From Rufibacter sp. XAAS-G3-1 (GTDB taxonomy: Bacteria > Bacteroidota > Bacteroidia > Cytophagales > Hymenobacteraceae), in NCBI RefSeq assembly GCF_013623775.1, contig NZ_JABFAM010000024.1, positions 1 to 61,579 of the forward strand: a stretch of 61,579 nucleotides of DNA, given 5' to 3'. Shown here in pieces: positions 42,780 through 52,245 of the stretch. Positions within the stretch are counted from its first letter, which is position 1. Each line of letters begins with the position of its first letter. Below the pieces are notes generated by a model, which did no database searches, had not been told where the DNA came from, and saw only the letters and a list, made by a program, of their open reading frames with translations. Position numbers and translations under genes: made by a program.

Positions 42780-43970
42780 TTATTTCCTTTTGGCTTTATT
42801 ATCAATCAAATAAACTGTGGTGTTATACTTCAGCTTTGCCTTATTCTCCTTGAAAGCTTTACCCGCTGCCCTAGTGGTTGTCTGAACCATCCTGTCCATC
42901 ATTTTGAACATCATTTCGTTTTGATTGGAAGGGTCTTGCTCAAAACTCATGGATTGGCCTTGTGTGGTTCGGGCGGCAAGCTCTTTGGTAAAATCCCTGA
43001 ACTGTGAAGCTGGAACGTATAGCCCTGACATACCATCGTTGTCATAAATGCTCAGGTTCACTGGTATAATCTGGTTGCCGTACAGAAGGGAGCTAATGCT
43101 GATTTCTACCCTCTGGCCTGTGAATCCTGTTACTATGCCAAAAAGATAGCTGCCTTTTTTAATTTCAAAATCGCTTACGAAAATGTCATCCAGTAACCGA
43201 ATTCTTATTCTGCCCCCATCCCTGACAGTTAAGCCTTCATCCAGAATGGCTTTGATAAATTGCTCTGTTTTGGCATCTGTAACGGTGTTGAAATAGGAAA
43301 TATTGGGGTTGGCGCTTTTCCTTACTGCCTCAGGCTCTACCTCTTCTACCTTTGGCTGCTGCTGCTGGCTCATGGCCTGGCTTGCCTTTTCCAGCATTTG
43401 CCTGCTCTGTGGTGAGGGTTCCCTTCCTGCCCTGTCCAAACTGTCTATGTATTTCATCTGCGCTTTGAACAAACGCATTTCCTTTTCATAGGCAGATTCT
43501 TCTTTGATTGGTCGGGCTGGTCTGGAAGTGGCCGCTGGTGAAGAAGCTACGTAGCGGCTGCGGTCTTGCTGCTGCCTTGTGTTCACCCTCGCCATAAAAT
43601 CACCTTGCGGTTTATCAGTAAGGATGGCCGCATTCATGCTATCCAGCATACGCCTTTCTTCAGGGGTGTAAACACTGCCGTAATCTGCTGTATTTCCCCT
43701 GTTCTGGTCTAGCTCCCTGATTGCTGAGGCATCGGTGCGGTACTTGTTTTGTTCAACCGAAGCCCCGAATTTGTCATTTATTTTGCGCTTCTTCAGGTTA
43801 GCATCAGGCAGTTCAGTTAAGATTCCCTCGCTTTGGTTCAGAGTTATTTGTTTGCCCTGGGCCCTCGCTGGTTTGGTCATGTCCAGATACAGGTAATTGA
43901 ACAGAAAGGCAAAAGGGAGAACGATTGCAGGAATCACATATTTAGGCTGTTTGAAATTAATCTTTTTCAT
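42780..43970 (-). CDS. traM: TraM, VirB10-like channel protein
   Basis: 396 residues. One transmembrane helix near the start (IPAIVLPFAFLFNYLYL), a long disordered middle with polar repeats, and the conserved TraM C-terminus (GGRIRIRLLDDIFVSDFEI, GSYLFGIVTGFTGQRVEI). Corresponds to VirB10, spanning inner membrane to outer-membrane core. Overlaps the upstream TraL-position gene by 14 bases. Confidence 0.88.
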   Translation of the reverse strand: MKKINFKQPKYVIPAIVLPFAFLFNYLYLDMTKPARAQGKQITLNQSEGILTELPDANLKKRKINDKFGASVEQNKYRTDASAIRELDQNRGNTADYGSVYTPEERRMLDSMNAAILTDKPQGDFMARVNTRQQQDRSRYVASSPAATSRPARPIKEESAYEKEMRLFKAQMKYIDSLDRAGREPSPQSRQMLEKASQAMSQQQQPKVEEVEPEAVRKSANPNISYFNTVTDAKTEQFIKAILDEGLTVRDGGRIRIRLLDDIFVSDFEIKKGSYLFGIVTGFTGQRVEISISSLLYGNQIIPVNLSIYDNDGMSGLYVPASQFRDFTKELAARTTQGQSMSFEQDPSNQNEMMFKMMDRMVQTTTRAAGKAFKENKAKLKYNTTVYLIDNKAKRK

Positions 43971-44343
43971 CTATGATGTTATTTAGGTCGGATTCAATTT
44001 CCCTAAGTAGCAGGCTGTCTTTCGTCATTATGCTGTCGGGATTTATATGGTTCAGCTTACCTTTCAATTGGTACAACTCCACTAGTTCAGCGGTAGTAGA
44101 TTTCTTTCTCAGTTGCACTTGCTGGTTGCCGCTGTCCACTTCTGAAAAAATCCTGTCTATGGATGCACCGTAACCCTTCCTGTTAAAGAGCCTGCTTATA
44201 AGCAGTGCTGTAACCGAAATCAGAAGAATGAGGAACATTGCCGCTATCACCTTCCTGGGGTTGTCCTTGGCGTACAGCTTTACCTTTTCCTTTTTGGAAG
44301 AGTACTGCCCTACCACTTCCTTAAAATCTCTTCTTTTCCACAT
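43957..44343 (-). CDS. Small membrane transfer protein in TraL position
   Basis: 128 residues with one transmembrane helix (IAAMFLILLISVTALLI, about 33-50) and a charged cytoplasmic N-terminus. Overlaps TraK by 23 bases and TraM by 14. In Bacteroides elements TraL lies here; sequence similarity to DUF3989 is not evident, so the call is by position. Confidence 0.6.
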   Translation of the reverse strand: MWKRRDFKEVVGQYSSKKEKVKLYAKDNPRKVIAAMFLILLISVTALLISRLFNRKGYGASIDRIFSEVDSGNQQVQLRKKSTTAELVELYQLKGKLNHINPDSIMTKDSLLLREIESDLNNIIDEKD

Positions 44344-44929
44344 TCTCTATATCTTTATTTAGCACCGTTCTCCAGCCTTTTATAATTAGGCCGTGTGGGT
44401 TATTCTGAGTGCGTGGCACGTCCTGCAAAACCCCTTCCGTAACAAGCTGCCTTGTAAGGATTGAGGTTTCGCGCTCAATGCGCTGTTTGGCGTAGTACCT
44501 GAACCGCTTTTCGGAATCAACCTGTACGCTGTCTGTCTGAATGGTCAGAAGGGCAGAACTGGCTAGAATAGAGTTGTAGTAGCCTTTTTCCTTCAGGTTG
44601 TTGTATTGGGCCAAACCTGTTTCATCCACCAAGTACATGGCTTTTGTAAGGTTGTTCTTTATATAGGCATCATCTGGTGGAAGCGTGAAAAACAGCATGT
44701 GGTATAGGTTAACGTGGGCCTCCATTTCTACCTCCCTGTTGGTTCCTAGCTGTGTCTGCTGCACCAGTACGGGCACGTTGTGGTCTATCACATACAGGTT
44801 TTTGCGCTGCTCATTAATCAGGGAGTAGGCGAAAACGCAAACTATCACTACAACCACAAGTGAGGTAATGAAGCTGCCTACACTTATGGCGAATGCCAGT
44901 TTTATCTTATCTTCAATTTTATTTATCAT
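44321..44929 (-). CDS. traK: TraK, VirB8-like inner-membrane protein
   Basis: 202 residues, one transmembrane helix (FAISVGSFITSLVVVVIV, about 13-36) with the family text RKNLYVIDHNVPVLVQQTQL and REVEMEAHVNLYHMLFFTLP after it. A typical TraK of Bacteroides-type systems, a VirB8-like assembly factor with a periplasmic domain. Followed directly by the TraL-position gene. Confidence 0.86.
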   Translation of the reverse strand: MINKIEDKIKLAFAISVGSFITSLVVVVIVCVFAYSLINEQRKNLYVIDHNVPVLVQQTQLGTNREVEMEAHVNLYHMLFFTLPPDDAYIKNNLTKAMYLVDETGLAQYNNLKEKGYYNSILASSALLTIQTDSVQVDSEKRFRYYAKQRIERETSILTRQLVTEGVLQDVPRTQNNPHGLIIKGWRTVLNKDIENVEKKRF

Positions 44930-44956
44930 TGTCCTTTAGGTTAGAATATGGATTGT

Positions 44957-45952
44957 TTATTTCCCTAAGCTCCTGCCTGCTTTCATGCCGCCGCCTACCA
45001 TCGAACCGATTGCCTGACCTATGCCAGAGGTGTTGATAATCCAAGTTGAGATTACTGGAATTGTAAGCATGGCCAATGCCCCTATTATCAGCGCCACTAT
45101 GAAAAAGCTTATGTTACCTGAAGAAGAGGAAACGTACACTATGAACAGGTCTTCGTCTGCCAGTACAGCCCTGAGAATATCTATTTCCCGTTGCAGGCCA
45201 TATTTCACCAGCACAAATGAAATTGACATAATTATAAAGCCAATCGTGGAGTATAGCCCTACTGAGATATACCTTCCTATCCACGTCAAATAAGATTCCC
45301 TGAAGCCTGGGAGAATGCTGAGGGCAAAACTGAAAGGCCCCAAAATGACGAGTATTGCCGCAAAGATTATCTGAAGAAAGAATATGATGTAAGTACAGAC
45401 TTGGAAAATCGTTATGACAATAAACTCTAACAGCCGCATCATGGCAAAATTTATCCTGGCCGTAATCATCAGGTAATAGCCCTTCATTTTATTAATCAAT
45501 GGGTCTAAGTCTATCCCTATCTGCTCATACCATGCTTTGTCTGTTGCCTCCCCGTTTACCTGCTCTGCATCTGCGACGGTATCTGACATTTTCCTAGCCA
45601 CGCTATCAATTAAAGCCATCCGCTCCACGTGCATATCTTCCACTTGGTCTATTTGGCCTTCGTACATTGCCCTGGAAGAATCGTTCACAACCTGAAGTGG
45701 AAAATTTATAACCTCAATAAAAGGGCTCCAAAGTACGATTATAAGAGTCAAGGCGAATGGCCGCAAAAGGGGCATTATCCTTAGCGTTTCATCCCCTGCC
45801 ATCATACCGTAAGCCTGCATTGCAAAATATAGGAGCATGGCTATTGCAGCTATTGCCTGGGCATCTGCAAGAAATTCACCTGTTAAATCCGTTATGCTCA
45901 GGAACAGCCCTTGGAAGAGGTCAAAAATCGCTTTGTCTATTAATTCACGCAT
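44957..45952 (-). CDS. traJ: TraJ, polytopic membrane channel protein
   Basis: 331 residues, seven or so hydrophobic segments (for example LTLIIVLWSPFIEVI, VCTYIIFFLQIIFAAILVIL, FIIMSISFVLVKYG). The stretch LRPFALTLIIVLWSPFIE is typical of Bacteroidota TraJ (VirB6-like). It ends with a short tail after AIGSMVGGGMKAGRSLGK. Followed by TraK after 27 bases. Confidence 0.86.
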   Translation of the reverse strand: MRELIDKAIFDLFQGLFLSITDLTGEFLADAQAIAAIAMLLYFAMQAYGMMAGDETLRIMPLLRPFALTLIIVLWSPFIEVINFPLQVVNDSSRAMYEGQIDQVEDMHVERMALIDSVARKMSDTVADAEQVNGEATDKAWYEQIGIDLDPLINKMKGYYLMITARINFAMMRLLEFIVITIFQVCTYIIFFLQIIFAAILVILGPFSFALSILPGFRESYLTWIGRYISVGLYSTIGFIIMSISFVLVKYGLQREIDILRAVLADEDLFIVYVSSSSGNISFFIVALIIGALAMLTIPVISTWIINTSGIGQAIGSMVGGGMKAGRSLGK

Positions 45953-45955
45953 CTT

Positions 45956-46585
45956 TTAGTATTTAATGTGTTTGTTGCTCGTTTTATAGATGCTTATTAA
46001 TCTGCGGTAATAGCCCCTTAGCTTTGATAAATCCTCTAGGCAAACTCTGAACACTTTTGTCTTTAGGGCATCGTCCATGTAAGAATCTTTGGCTATATCT
46101 ATATCTGCGTTGATTCTTTCTTTTTCCTGCATCAGAGCCAGAATGTGTTCTACTGCTACCCCTGTATCTATGGCCTCGGCATTGGCCAAATCAATCTCCG
46201 TATTGAGCGTTTTTATTTTTTTCTCATAAAGCAGGTAATAGCTTTTATTCAGGCTGCGGTCTGCCATCTTGAACATTTCCTGCTCGTAGACTATATCCAC
46301 GTCATCTTTCTGTTCCTCGGCCTTTGCCTCATTTACTTTTATAAATGCCAGCGTTGGGGCAAGCTGAAGCATATTTCTTCTGTCCTCGCCTCTTCTGTAG
46401 CTATTGTGGAATAGAATAAAGTACCAGCGTGGGTCAAAATCTCTTCTATTCCATCTTACAAAAACCTCTCTTTCTAGCTGCTTTTTTGTATTCCTGCTTT
46501 CCACTGGCGTTACCTGGGCTTTTGATTCGGCCAATGGAAGAAGGAGCGCAATTGATAGAAAGGCAAAACAGGCTCTAGTTTTCAT
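45956..46585 (-). CDS. Secreted transfer-region protein, unknown
   Basis: 209 residues with signal peptide (FAFLSIALLLPLAESKA). Helical, no recognised domain; the end resembles helices of TraI-type proteins (EDLSKLRGYYRRLISIYKTS). It lies 3 bases upstream of TraJ and 6 bases after the next gene, so it is surely cotranscribed. Possibly a second VirB5-like component. Confidence 0.6.
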   Translation of the reverse strand: MKTRACFAFLSIALLLPLAESKAQVTPVESRNTKKQLEREVFVRWNRRDFDPRWYFILFHNSYRRGEDRRNMLQLAPTLAFIKVNEAKAEEQKDDVDIVYEQEMFKMADRSLNKSYYLLYEKKIKTLNTEIDLANAEAIDTGVAVEHILALMQEKERINADIDIAKDSYMDDALKTKVFRVCLEDLSKLRGYYRRLISIYKTSNKHIKY

Positions 46586-46591
46586 GGCTTC

Positions 46592-47260
46592 TTATTTTTT
46601 CATTGTTTTGTACTCGTCCAGAAGTGAATTAATAATAGCTCCGCTATGGTTGGGGTATTTTCGCCCTGGGTACATTGACTTCCATAAGCCAGCATATTTT
46701 GCTGTTCTCATTCTTCTGGTAATTGAGTAGGCCAATCCCCTCATAATCCGCAACTCGTCCACAACGTGCCGAATAAGGGCCAATCGGTCTGCATTGTTCA
46801 TCAGGTTCATATCTGTTCCTATGACTGCAACCTGATAGATATAAGTAAAAAGGTCTGCGGTTCGGTTGATTAGGGCAAGCTCGGTTTTAGCGGCAATCAA
46901 CATCAGCTCAGGGTCACCCCTGGCTATGTCTATCATTTGGGATTGGTATTTCCCTATGTCGTTTGCTATTGTTGAGGCGTAGATGATGTTCTTTCCCTGG
47001 CCTACTATGGACTGCACCGTTTTCAGGGAGTTGTACATTTTAGATTCCAGTTCCTGAATCTGAGCCATCTTAAAGGCTATGGTAGTCTGAAGGCTTGAAA
47101 TCTCCCCCTCGCTTTGTTTTATATCCTTTAGGACTGTCTGCTGCGCTTCGTGGTTTATCACTAGGGCAGACAGTACGGCAGGGTCAAAAACCAACTGCTG
47201 GGCATTTGCCCCTGTTGCCAGGAGCGCAAACAGGTTAACTAAGCATAGAAATTTTTTCAT
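46592..47260 (-). CDS. TraI-position secreted helical protein (VirB5-like)
   Basis: 222 residues with signal peptide (LCLVNLFALLATGANA). A long coiled-coil region (about 35-75, then 85-135) and a conserved-looking end (RMRTAKYAGLWKSMYPG). In Bacteroides elements the gene before TraJ is TraI (DUF4141), of the same size and helical content. Overlaps the VirB4 gene by 26 bases. Confidence 0.65.
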   Translation of the reverse strand: MKKFLCLVNLFALLATGANAQQLVFDPAVLSALVINHEAQQTVLKDIKQSEGEISSLQTTIAFKMAQIQELESKMYNSLKTVQSIVGQGKNIIYASTIANDIGKYQSQMIDIARGDPELMLIAAKTELALINRTADLFTYIYQVAVIGTDMNLMNNADRLALIRHVVDELRIMRGLAYSITRRMRTAKYAGLWKSMYPGRKYPNHSGAIINSLLDEYKTMKK

Positions 47261-49679
47261 GGCTTCTTTTATTAATTAAGTTTGAAAATTCTAAAAGCTT
47301 CATTCCAGATTTTTGCAAATCCTCTACAAATGTGTCAAGGGCTACCCTGTAGTCCTGGTACTTGTCAATGTAGACCTGTAGGGCATCTTTCTCTTTCCGC
47401 TCGGTGGTGAATGTTAGGTATTCGTGCATCGAAACCTCTACCCCGTAGACCTCGCCTTTTGAGCCTCTTTTAATGTAAACCTCCTTGAATTTGCCCCTCC
47501 CCTCTTTGTTGGTTAGGTTGTTAATGGTGAAAATCTTTTTCTGCTCCACTTCATTTAGGGAAAGGAGATTGGCTATTTCCCCGAAATTGTCTTTGAACTT
47601 GGTCTGGTCAAGTAGGCAGATAGTGTCTGAGTTGTTTATGATGGAATTCTTCACAACTGCATTGCCTATAATATCATCAAGCTCCTGGGTTACTACCACT
47701 GCTTCACCCCAAAACTTCCGCACTGTCTTGTACACATACAGGATATAGCCTGCCATCAAAGGTGAGGCAATCGCTTTCCATGCCTCTTCAATAATGAGGG
47801 CCTTGCGGTTCTTCTTATGGCGCATTTTCTGTAAAAACACGTCCATTATAATGATGGTGGTAATTGGGAAAAGTATCTTGTGTTCTTTGATGGCATCAAT
47901 CTCGAACACTATAAACTTTTCATTGAAAAGGGTAGAATCCATCTGGTTATTTAGGATAGCCGCATAATCTCCCCCTCTGTAGAATTTTTTAAGTATGTAG
48001 CGGTAGCTCTTAATGTCAAAATCTATGGCTTCCGCTTGGGTTATCTCTACTATTTTGTCAATCGAATATTCGTAGAAGGTGTTGAAAGAAAGGTAATGGG
48101 TATCGTTTACTTTGGTAAAAAAGTAGTCATAGTAAGAAGTGATTACTGAGGAAAGTACGCTATCCTCAATTTGTGTCACCTGCCCATCTGTACCTTTCCA
48201 GCAGACAAAAAGCAGCGACTTAAGGAACTCCCTTTTCTCTTCGTTGTATTCCTCCCTTCCGATTCTGAAAGGGTTCATTGTGATAGGTCTTTCCTCGCTG
48301 TAGGTAATGTAGCGGCCCCCGTAATATTTGCAGATTCCGTAATAGCTGTGGCCTGTGTCTACCAGAATAATATCTGTGTTCTGCGTGGCATACTGCCTGA
48401 AAAGGTGGTTGGTGAAAAAAGACTTCCCACTGCCTGAAGGCCCAAGGATAAACTTGTTTCTGTTGTTTATCCGCTGGGTTTCTATTGGCATATCGCTTGG
48501 GTCAATGGCTACTGGTATGCCTTGCCTGTCACAAAAAAAAACCTGGAAGTTAGAAACCTCGTCCTGAAGCAGACTTTCCTTGAACATCATGCAAATAGCT
48601 GCATCGGAAGTAGTCTGGAACTTATCATAGTGCTGCAACTCTTCCTGGTTGCCTGGGATGGCCGCCCTGAACAGCTCTAGCTGGTTGAATGCGTTTTTAG
48701 ATGGTATTATACCAAAGGAAAACAGACTGCTCTCTATGTAGTTCGTGGCCCTGTCAATTACCTGCTCGTCTGCGCCTATGATAATGTTGAAGTGGGTAAG
48801 TACCAGCAACTGGTTATCCTTGGCAATATCAGCCATCACCTTGTCAATGTCCTCTACCGCTAAATCGTTGGCAGGGTCGGGCATGGAAACGTGGCGCTTT
48901 CTTTTAGCAGCAAGCTTAGCCATTTCTAGGCGCTGGTCTGGTATCTGTATTGTCTGGTTGTAGGCAATACAGTCTGTTCCTGGTACGTGGTGCAAAAAGT
49001 GCATCAAGTCTACTGGAAGGGAGAAACCTAGATTCACCTCAACGTGCGGCTTTAAGGTTGCTGGAAAATCAATTTCGTCTATGTCAATCAGTGAAATACT
49101 CTTCACTGTGCGTTTCCCGATTTTAAGGCTTTCCTCGGATGCTGAGAAGTTGTTGAGCGTATAAGTTGCATCTGAGAAGTTGAAAGCCACAAACCTGTTT
49201 AGCAGGTTGGTAATTTCCTTTTCCTTTAGTGGCTGCGGGGTGAATGATTTACTTTCCAGCAGGGAAATAACTTTTGTTACATTTCGCTCAAATGATTTAA
49301 AATCTTTTTCATCGTAGGTGAAGAATTTGGAGCGTTTAACATTCCTGGTTATTGTCAGGAAGGTGTTAATATCCCTGTACTCCCTGCCCTCAAAATTCTC
49401 GTTGTATTTTTGGTCCAGGTAATCCGCTGATTCTTTGCCTTTGAATTTCTTTAGCGCAAGAATATCTAGTTTCTGAAGAGTATAGCCAGAACCTAGAATT
49501 TTTATAATGTTACCCATCACATAATGAAAATCGCTGTAAGCGTCTATGTCCGCTGAATACTGAAGTACAGGATTCTTGATTTTTATTATTACCGAATGGT
49601 CGCTTTTCTCATGGAACAGAATATCATAGGCATAGGCTTTTATGCCAATAAATGGCTTGCGAAATTCTTTTGCTTTCAT
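47235..49679 (-). CDS. traG: VirB4-type conjugation ATPase (TraG of Bacteroides systems)
   Basis: 814 residues from the ATG at 49679 (MKAKEFRKPFIGIKAY); an ATG at 49760 is in frame but overlaps the VirB3-like gene and adds an unrelated leader. Walker A FILGPSGSGKSFFTNHLF (about 410) and Walker B ALIIEEAWKAI. Powers assembly of the type IV channel. Bacteroides nomenclature calls this TraG. Gene order with the VirB3-like, TraE and TraI-position genes is canonical. Confidence 0.92.
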   Translation of the reverse strand: MKAKEFRKPFIGIKAYAYDILFHEKSDHSVIIKIKNPVLQYSADIDAYSDFHYVMGNIIKILGSGYTLQKLDILALKKFKGKESADYLDQKYNENFEGREYRDINTFLTITRNVKRSKFFTYDEKDFKSFERNVTKVISLLESKSFTPQPLKEKEITNLLNRFVAFNFSDATYTLNNFSASEESLKIGKRTVKSISLIDIDEIDFPATLKPHVEVNLGFSLPVDLMHFLHHVPGTDCIAYNQTIQIPDQRLEMAKLAAKRKRHVSMPDPANDLAVEDIDKVMADIAKDNQLLVLTHFNIIIGADEQVIDRATNYIESSLFSFGIIPSKNAFNQLELFRAAIPGNQEELQHYDKFQTTSDAAICMMFKESLLQDEVSNFQVFFCDRQGIPVAIDPSDMPIETQRINNRNKFILGPSGSGKSFFTNHLFRQYATQNTDIILVDTGHSYYGICKYYGGRYITYSEERPITMNPFRIGREEYNEEKREFLKSLLFVCWKGTDGQVTQIEDSVLSSVITSYYDYFFTKVNDTHYLSFNTFYEYSIDKIVEITQAEAIDFDIKSYRYILKKFYRGGDYAAILNNQMDSTLFNEKFIVFEIDAIKEHKILFPITTIIIMDVFLQKMRHKKNRKALIIEEAWKAIASPLMAGYILYVYKTVRKFWGEAVVVTQELDDIIGNAVVKNSIINNSDTICLLDQTKFKDNFGEIANLLSLNEVEQKKIFTINNLTNKEGRGKFKEVYIKRGSKGEVYGVEVSMHEYLTFTTERKEKDALQVYIDKYQDYRVALDTFVEDLQKSGMKLLEFSNLINKRSHEKISMLS

Positions 49680-49722
49680 ACCTTGGAAAATTAAAAAAAG
49701 TGAAGCAGCGGGAAAAAGGAGC

Positions 49723-50022
49723 TTAACCTTTGGAAGAGCGTTTGAATTTTGGAGAAACAACGAACGTCCCTAGTGATATTTTTTTCTTGTGTAAGCCCTT
49801 TTTCTGCTTCTGGTTGGTAAAGAGCAACCCCCCTAAGCTAATGACTATCATTGCAGCCACACCAGCAATTGGCTTAACGAGCGTAGAAACCAAAATTCCT
49901 ACGACGAAAGCAGCCAGTACAGAACCCATTGCCCAATAAATAAATTTTCCCTTAAAGGATTTGAATATAAGGGGCTTTTGAAGCCCCCTATATACATTGT
50001 ATCCGTCAGTGGAATCTTTCAT
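49723..50022 (-). CDS. VirB3-like transfer protein (DUF4133, TraF position)
   Basis: 99 residues from the ATG at 50022, which overlaps the TraE stop codon by one base. Two transmembrane helices (about 28-48 and 54-68). YNVYRGLQKPLIFKSFKGKF matches DUF4133. A longer start at 50076 lies inside TraE and is not favoured. VirB3-like proteins sit in the inner membrane next to VirB4. Confidence 0.85.
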   Translation of the reverse strand: MKDSTDGYNVYRGLQKPLIFKSFKGKFIYWAMGSVLAAFVVGILVSTLVKPIAGVAAMIVISLGGLLFTNQKQKKGLHKKKISLGTFVVSPKFKRSSKG

Positions 50023-50324
50023 TACACCCCGAAGAATGCCTTGATGATTACTCCTACGACCATCAGGAACACGCAAGAACCCATCCAGCCCATAATGGCC
50101 TTCTGCACGTCCTGGTCACCTGAATTCCATTTGATGTAAACCCTTATACCTCCAACTAAACCGACAATGGCCCCGATTACTAAAATCAGATTTCCGATTG
50201 GGTCAATGTAAGTAGTTAGTTCCGATGCTCCCGCATCAATACCACCTGCGCCGCCTCCCTGGGCAAATGTGTTTGAAGCAGTTGCAACTACTGCGAGGGC
50301 GAATAATAAAAGTTTCTTTTTCAT
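50022..50324 (-). CDS. traE: TraE (DUF4134), pilin-like VirB2 analogue
   Basis: 100 residues, signal peptide (LLLFALAVVATASNTFAQG) and glycine-rich GGGAGGIDAGASELTTYID followed by two hydrophobic helices (NLILVIGAIVGLVGGIRVY, CVFLMVVGVIIKAFF). Typical TraE, a VirB2-like major subunit. First of the type IV channel genes in this run. Confidence 0.88.
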   Translation of the reverse strand: MKKKLLLFALAVVATASNTFAQGGGAGGIDAGASELTTYIDPIGNLILVIGAIVGLVGGIRVYIKWNSGDQDVQKAIMGWMGSCVFLMVVGVIIKAFFGV

Positions 50325-50378
50325 AATAATGAAAGATTTGAATTGAAAAATGTTAGAGGTAAAAGTGAATTAAAATTA

Positions 50379-50882
50379 TTAGCTGAAAATGGTTTTTGAT
50401 GTTGAAAGGGCATTCTGCATTGCCTGTTCACGTATCATTTTAAGATAGTTGTTCGGCTGCATTGGCTCTCCCATCACGGCCATTTCTACTACTTCTTCAG
50501 GTTTTGGCTCTTCTATCACAGTCATTTTTACTACTTCTTCAGGCTCTAGCTCTTCATCGGTATATTCCTCTTCCTCAGCATATTCCCCTTCTGAATCTTC
50601 GAGGTATTCCTCTTCGGGGTATTCCTCTTCTGAATCTTCGGGGTATTCCTCTTCTGCCTGCGCTTGTGTATTATAGGCGGTAACTGTAGGTTCTTCAAAA
50701 GCCTTTGAACCCAAAACTTGGGAAACTTCCTCTTCATCCAGCAGATTACTCATATTGTACTCTATTCCTTCCCCTGAAAGTCTTACTGGCCTCCCTTTGG
50801 TCAGTAAATCCAGCAGAAAAACGAATCCATAATACACTAGATAAAGTGTTACAACAACGGTGAAAAAAGTACCCCACTCCAT
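50379..50882 (-). CDS. Acidic membrane-tethered transfer protein (DUF4122-like position)
   Basis: 167 residues, one N-terminal transmembrane helix (about 5-25), then a strongly acidic disordered region with tandem repeats of the EEYPEDSE type and EPEEVV-M-V-EEPKPEEVV. Ends with a helix (YLKMIREQAMQNALS). The position ahead of TraE is that of TraC/TraD in Bacteroides elements. The repeat region probably varies between strains. Confidence 0.55.
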   Translation of the reverse strand: MEWGTFFTVVVTLYLVYYGFVFLLDLLTKGRPVRLSGEGIEYNMSNLLDEEEVSQVLGSKAFEEPTVTAYNTQAQAEEEYPEDSEEEYPEEEYLEDSEGEYAEEEEYTDEELEPEEVVKMTVIEEPKPEEVVEMAVMGEPMQPNNYLKMIREQAMQNALSTSKTIFS

Positions 50883-50918
50883 AAAGAAATAATTTAAAAG
50901 GCTATAAAATTATTACTG

Positions 50919-50972
50919 TTTCACTCTAGGAACCTCTTTCACTCTAAGAACATCTTTCAATCTAGGAACCTG
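50919..50972. repeat. Three 18-bp tandem repeats of a gene 3' end including its stop
   Basis: TTTCACTCTAGGAACCTC, TTTCACTCTAAGAACATC and TTTCAATCTAGGAACCTG in a row (50919-50972). Read on the minus strand each unit codes six codons ending in TGA; the first (50955-50972) is the real 3' end (RFLD stop) of the gene at 50957, the other two lie after its stop. Ten or more substitutions between units are absent, so the expansion is recent. Confidence 0.75.
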
Positions 50973-51445
50973 TTTTCTTTCCTATCTCTCAATTCTTGAA
51001 TCAATCCTTTATTTTTTATGAAGAATTGCTGAAGCAAAAAGCTTGTTAAGAGGTTAGAGTTAATTTTTTCTTTCTTTCTTAATAAATCTAGCACATCAGC
51101 AATGTCATCGTCAATGTAGACTGTTCTCTTATTAAATGTGAAAAATTCCTTTTCGGACTTTAATATTTTATGTAACTCTGTGAAAGAAGGAAATTCATCA
51201 ACCGTACCATGTTCGGTTGCCTGTTTTTTCCTGGTAGGTTTTGCCTTTGTTACCTCCTGAGCTGGTTGAGCTGGCTCAGCAACTTGGTTAGGCTCCCCTG
51301 GGGTAGTGTCATGTGGCGTTTCAGGTTCTGCTATTACTTGCTTTGAATCTGAAGGAGTCTCTGCAGGTTTATCTACTGGCTGCTGCTTATTCTTTAATTG
51401 TGCTAAAAGACTCTTAGAGCTTTTAGGTTCTTTATGTTCATCCAT
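50957..51445 (-). CDS. ParA-partner-like DNA-binding protein (DUF3408-like)
   Basis: 162 residues. N-terminal 85 residues are disordered and proline/threonine-rich (KPAETPSDSKQVIAEPETPH). The C-terminus (FTFNKRTVYIDDDIADVLDL, then KINSNLLTSFLLQQFFIKN) has the strand-helix-helix look of a ribbon-helix-helix protein, as in DUF3408/TraB-TraC genes that follow ParA in Bacteroides elements. Probably acts with the ParA-like ATPase 142 bases upstream. Confidence 0.6.
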   Translation of the reverse strand: MDEHKEPKSSKSLLAQLKNKQQPVDKPAETPSDSKQVIAEPETPHDTTPGEPNQVAEPAQPAQEVTKAKPTRKKQATEHGTVDEFPSFTELHKILKSEKEFFTFNKRTVYIDDDIADVLDLLRKKEKINSNLLTSFLLQQFFIKNKGLIQELRDRKENRFLD

Positions 51446-51587
51446 TACAAAAATACTTTTAATAAGATTAAAAACAAATCAATACAAAATAAATATACCA
51501 AAATTTTGAAAAATAATTTTTAGGTAATATTACTATCCAAAATATGGTATGTTTATAAAGATTACTTAATTAATGTATATACACAAA

Positions 51588-52223
51588 TCAAACAGGCTGT
51601 TGGGTTATAGACTGGTATATGAAGTCGAACGGCCCTTTGATAAGCTGCATAGCTTCACTGCTTATACTAAATGAGTCAATCCGCATCAGGGCAACCCTTT
51701 CTGGTATCTTTGGGGCCACTTCTCCGAAAGGCCTCAGAGCCTCAATCACGGATTGCTCTGTTTCGTATTTAATGCTGCTCATTACCCTTGTAGGCAGGAA
51801 AACAAGCTTGGCCTTTGCCGCCACTGCCTTAACTACTTCAGCAAAGAAGAAAGTAGATTCAAATATTGATTGCTCATAATTTATAGGGCAAATGATTAGG
51901 TCTGCCCCTTTGATGATTTCTAGTATTTTATCATCGTCTAACCTTCCTGGCATATCCATAATCAAATGAGCATCTGATTTCATTTCCTCAATGCCTTTTG
52001 CATAAGTGGCATATTCATCAATATCCATTTTCATTACTTCATAAAGAGGCTCATTTTTATACTCCTCTTTATTGCGCGTCCAACGCTGGTAAACCGTGTC
52101 CTGGAAATCAAGGTCTATCACCAGGATTTGTTCCTTCTTTTCCAGCACAAGATAATTTGCCAGTAGTGTTGTAATGGTAGACTTCCCTACCCCTCCTTTT
52201 TGGTTTGCAATTAGTATGTTCAT
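51588..52223 (-). CDS. ParA/TraA-like partition ATPase
   Basis: 211 residues, deviant Walker A NQKGGVGKSTITTLLA (8-23), Walker A' ILVIDLDFQDT and Walker B HLIMDMPGRLDD. A ParA/Soj-type ATPase; in Bacteroides elements TraA sits in this place, between mob and tra genes, so it may do partition, relaxosome positioning or both. Confidence 0.88.
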   Translation of the reverse strand: MNILIANQKGGVGKSTITTLLANYLVLEKKEQILVIDLDFQDTVYQRWTRNKEEYKNEPLYEVMKMDIDEYATYAKGIEEMKSDAHLIMDMPGRLDDDKILEIIKGADLIICPINYEQSIFESTFFFAEVVKAVAAKAKLVFLPTRVMSSIKYETEQSVIEALRPFGEVAPKIPERVALMRIDSFSISSEAMQLIKGPFDFIYQSITQQPV

Positions 52224-52245
52224 AAATTAAAAGTTTGGTTTTCTA

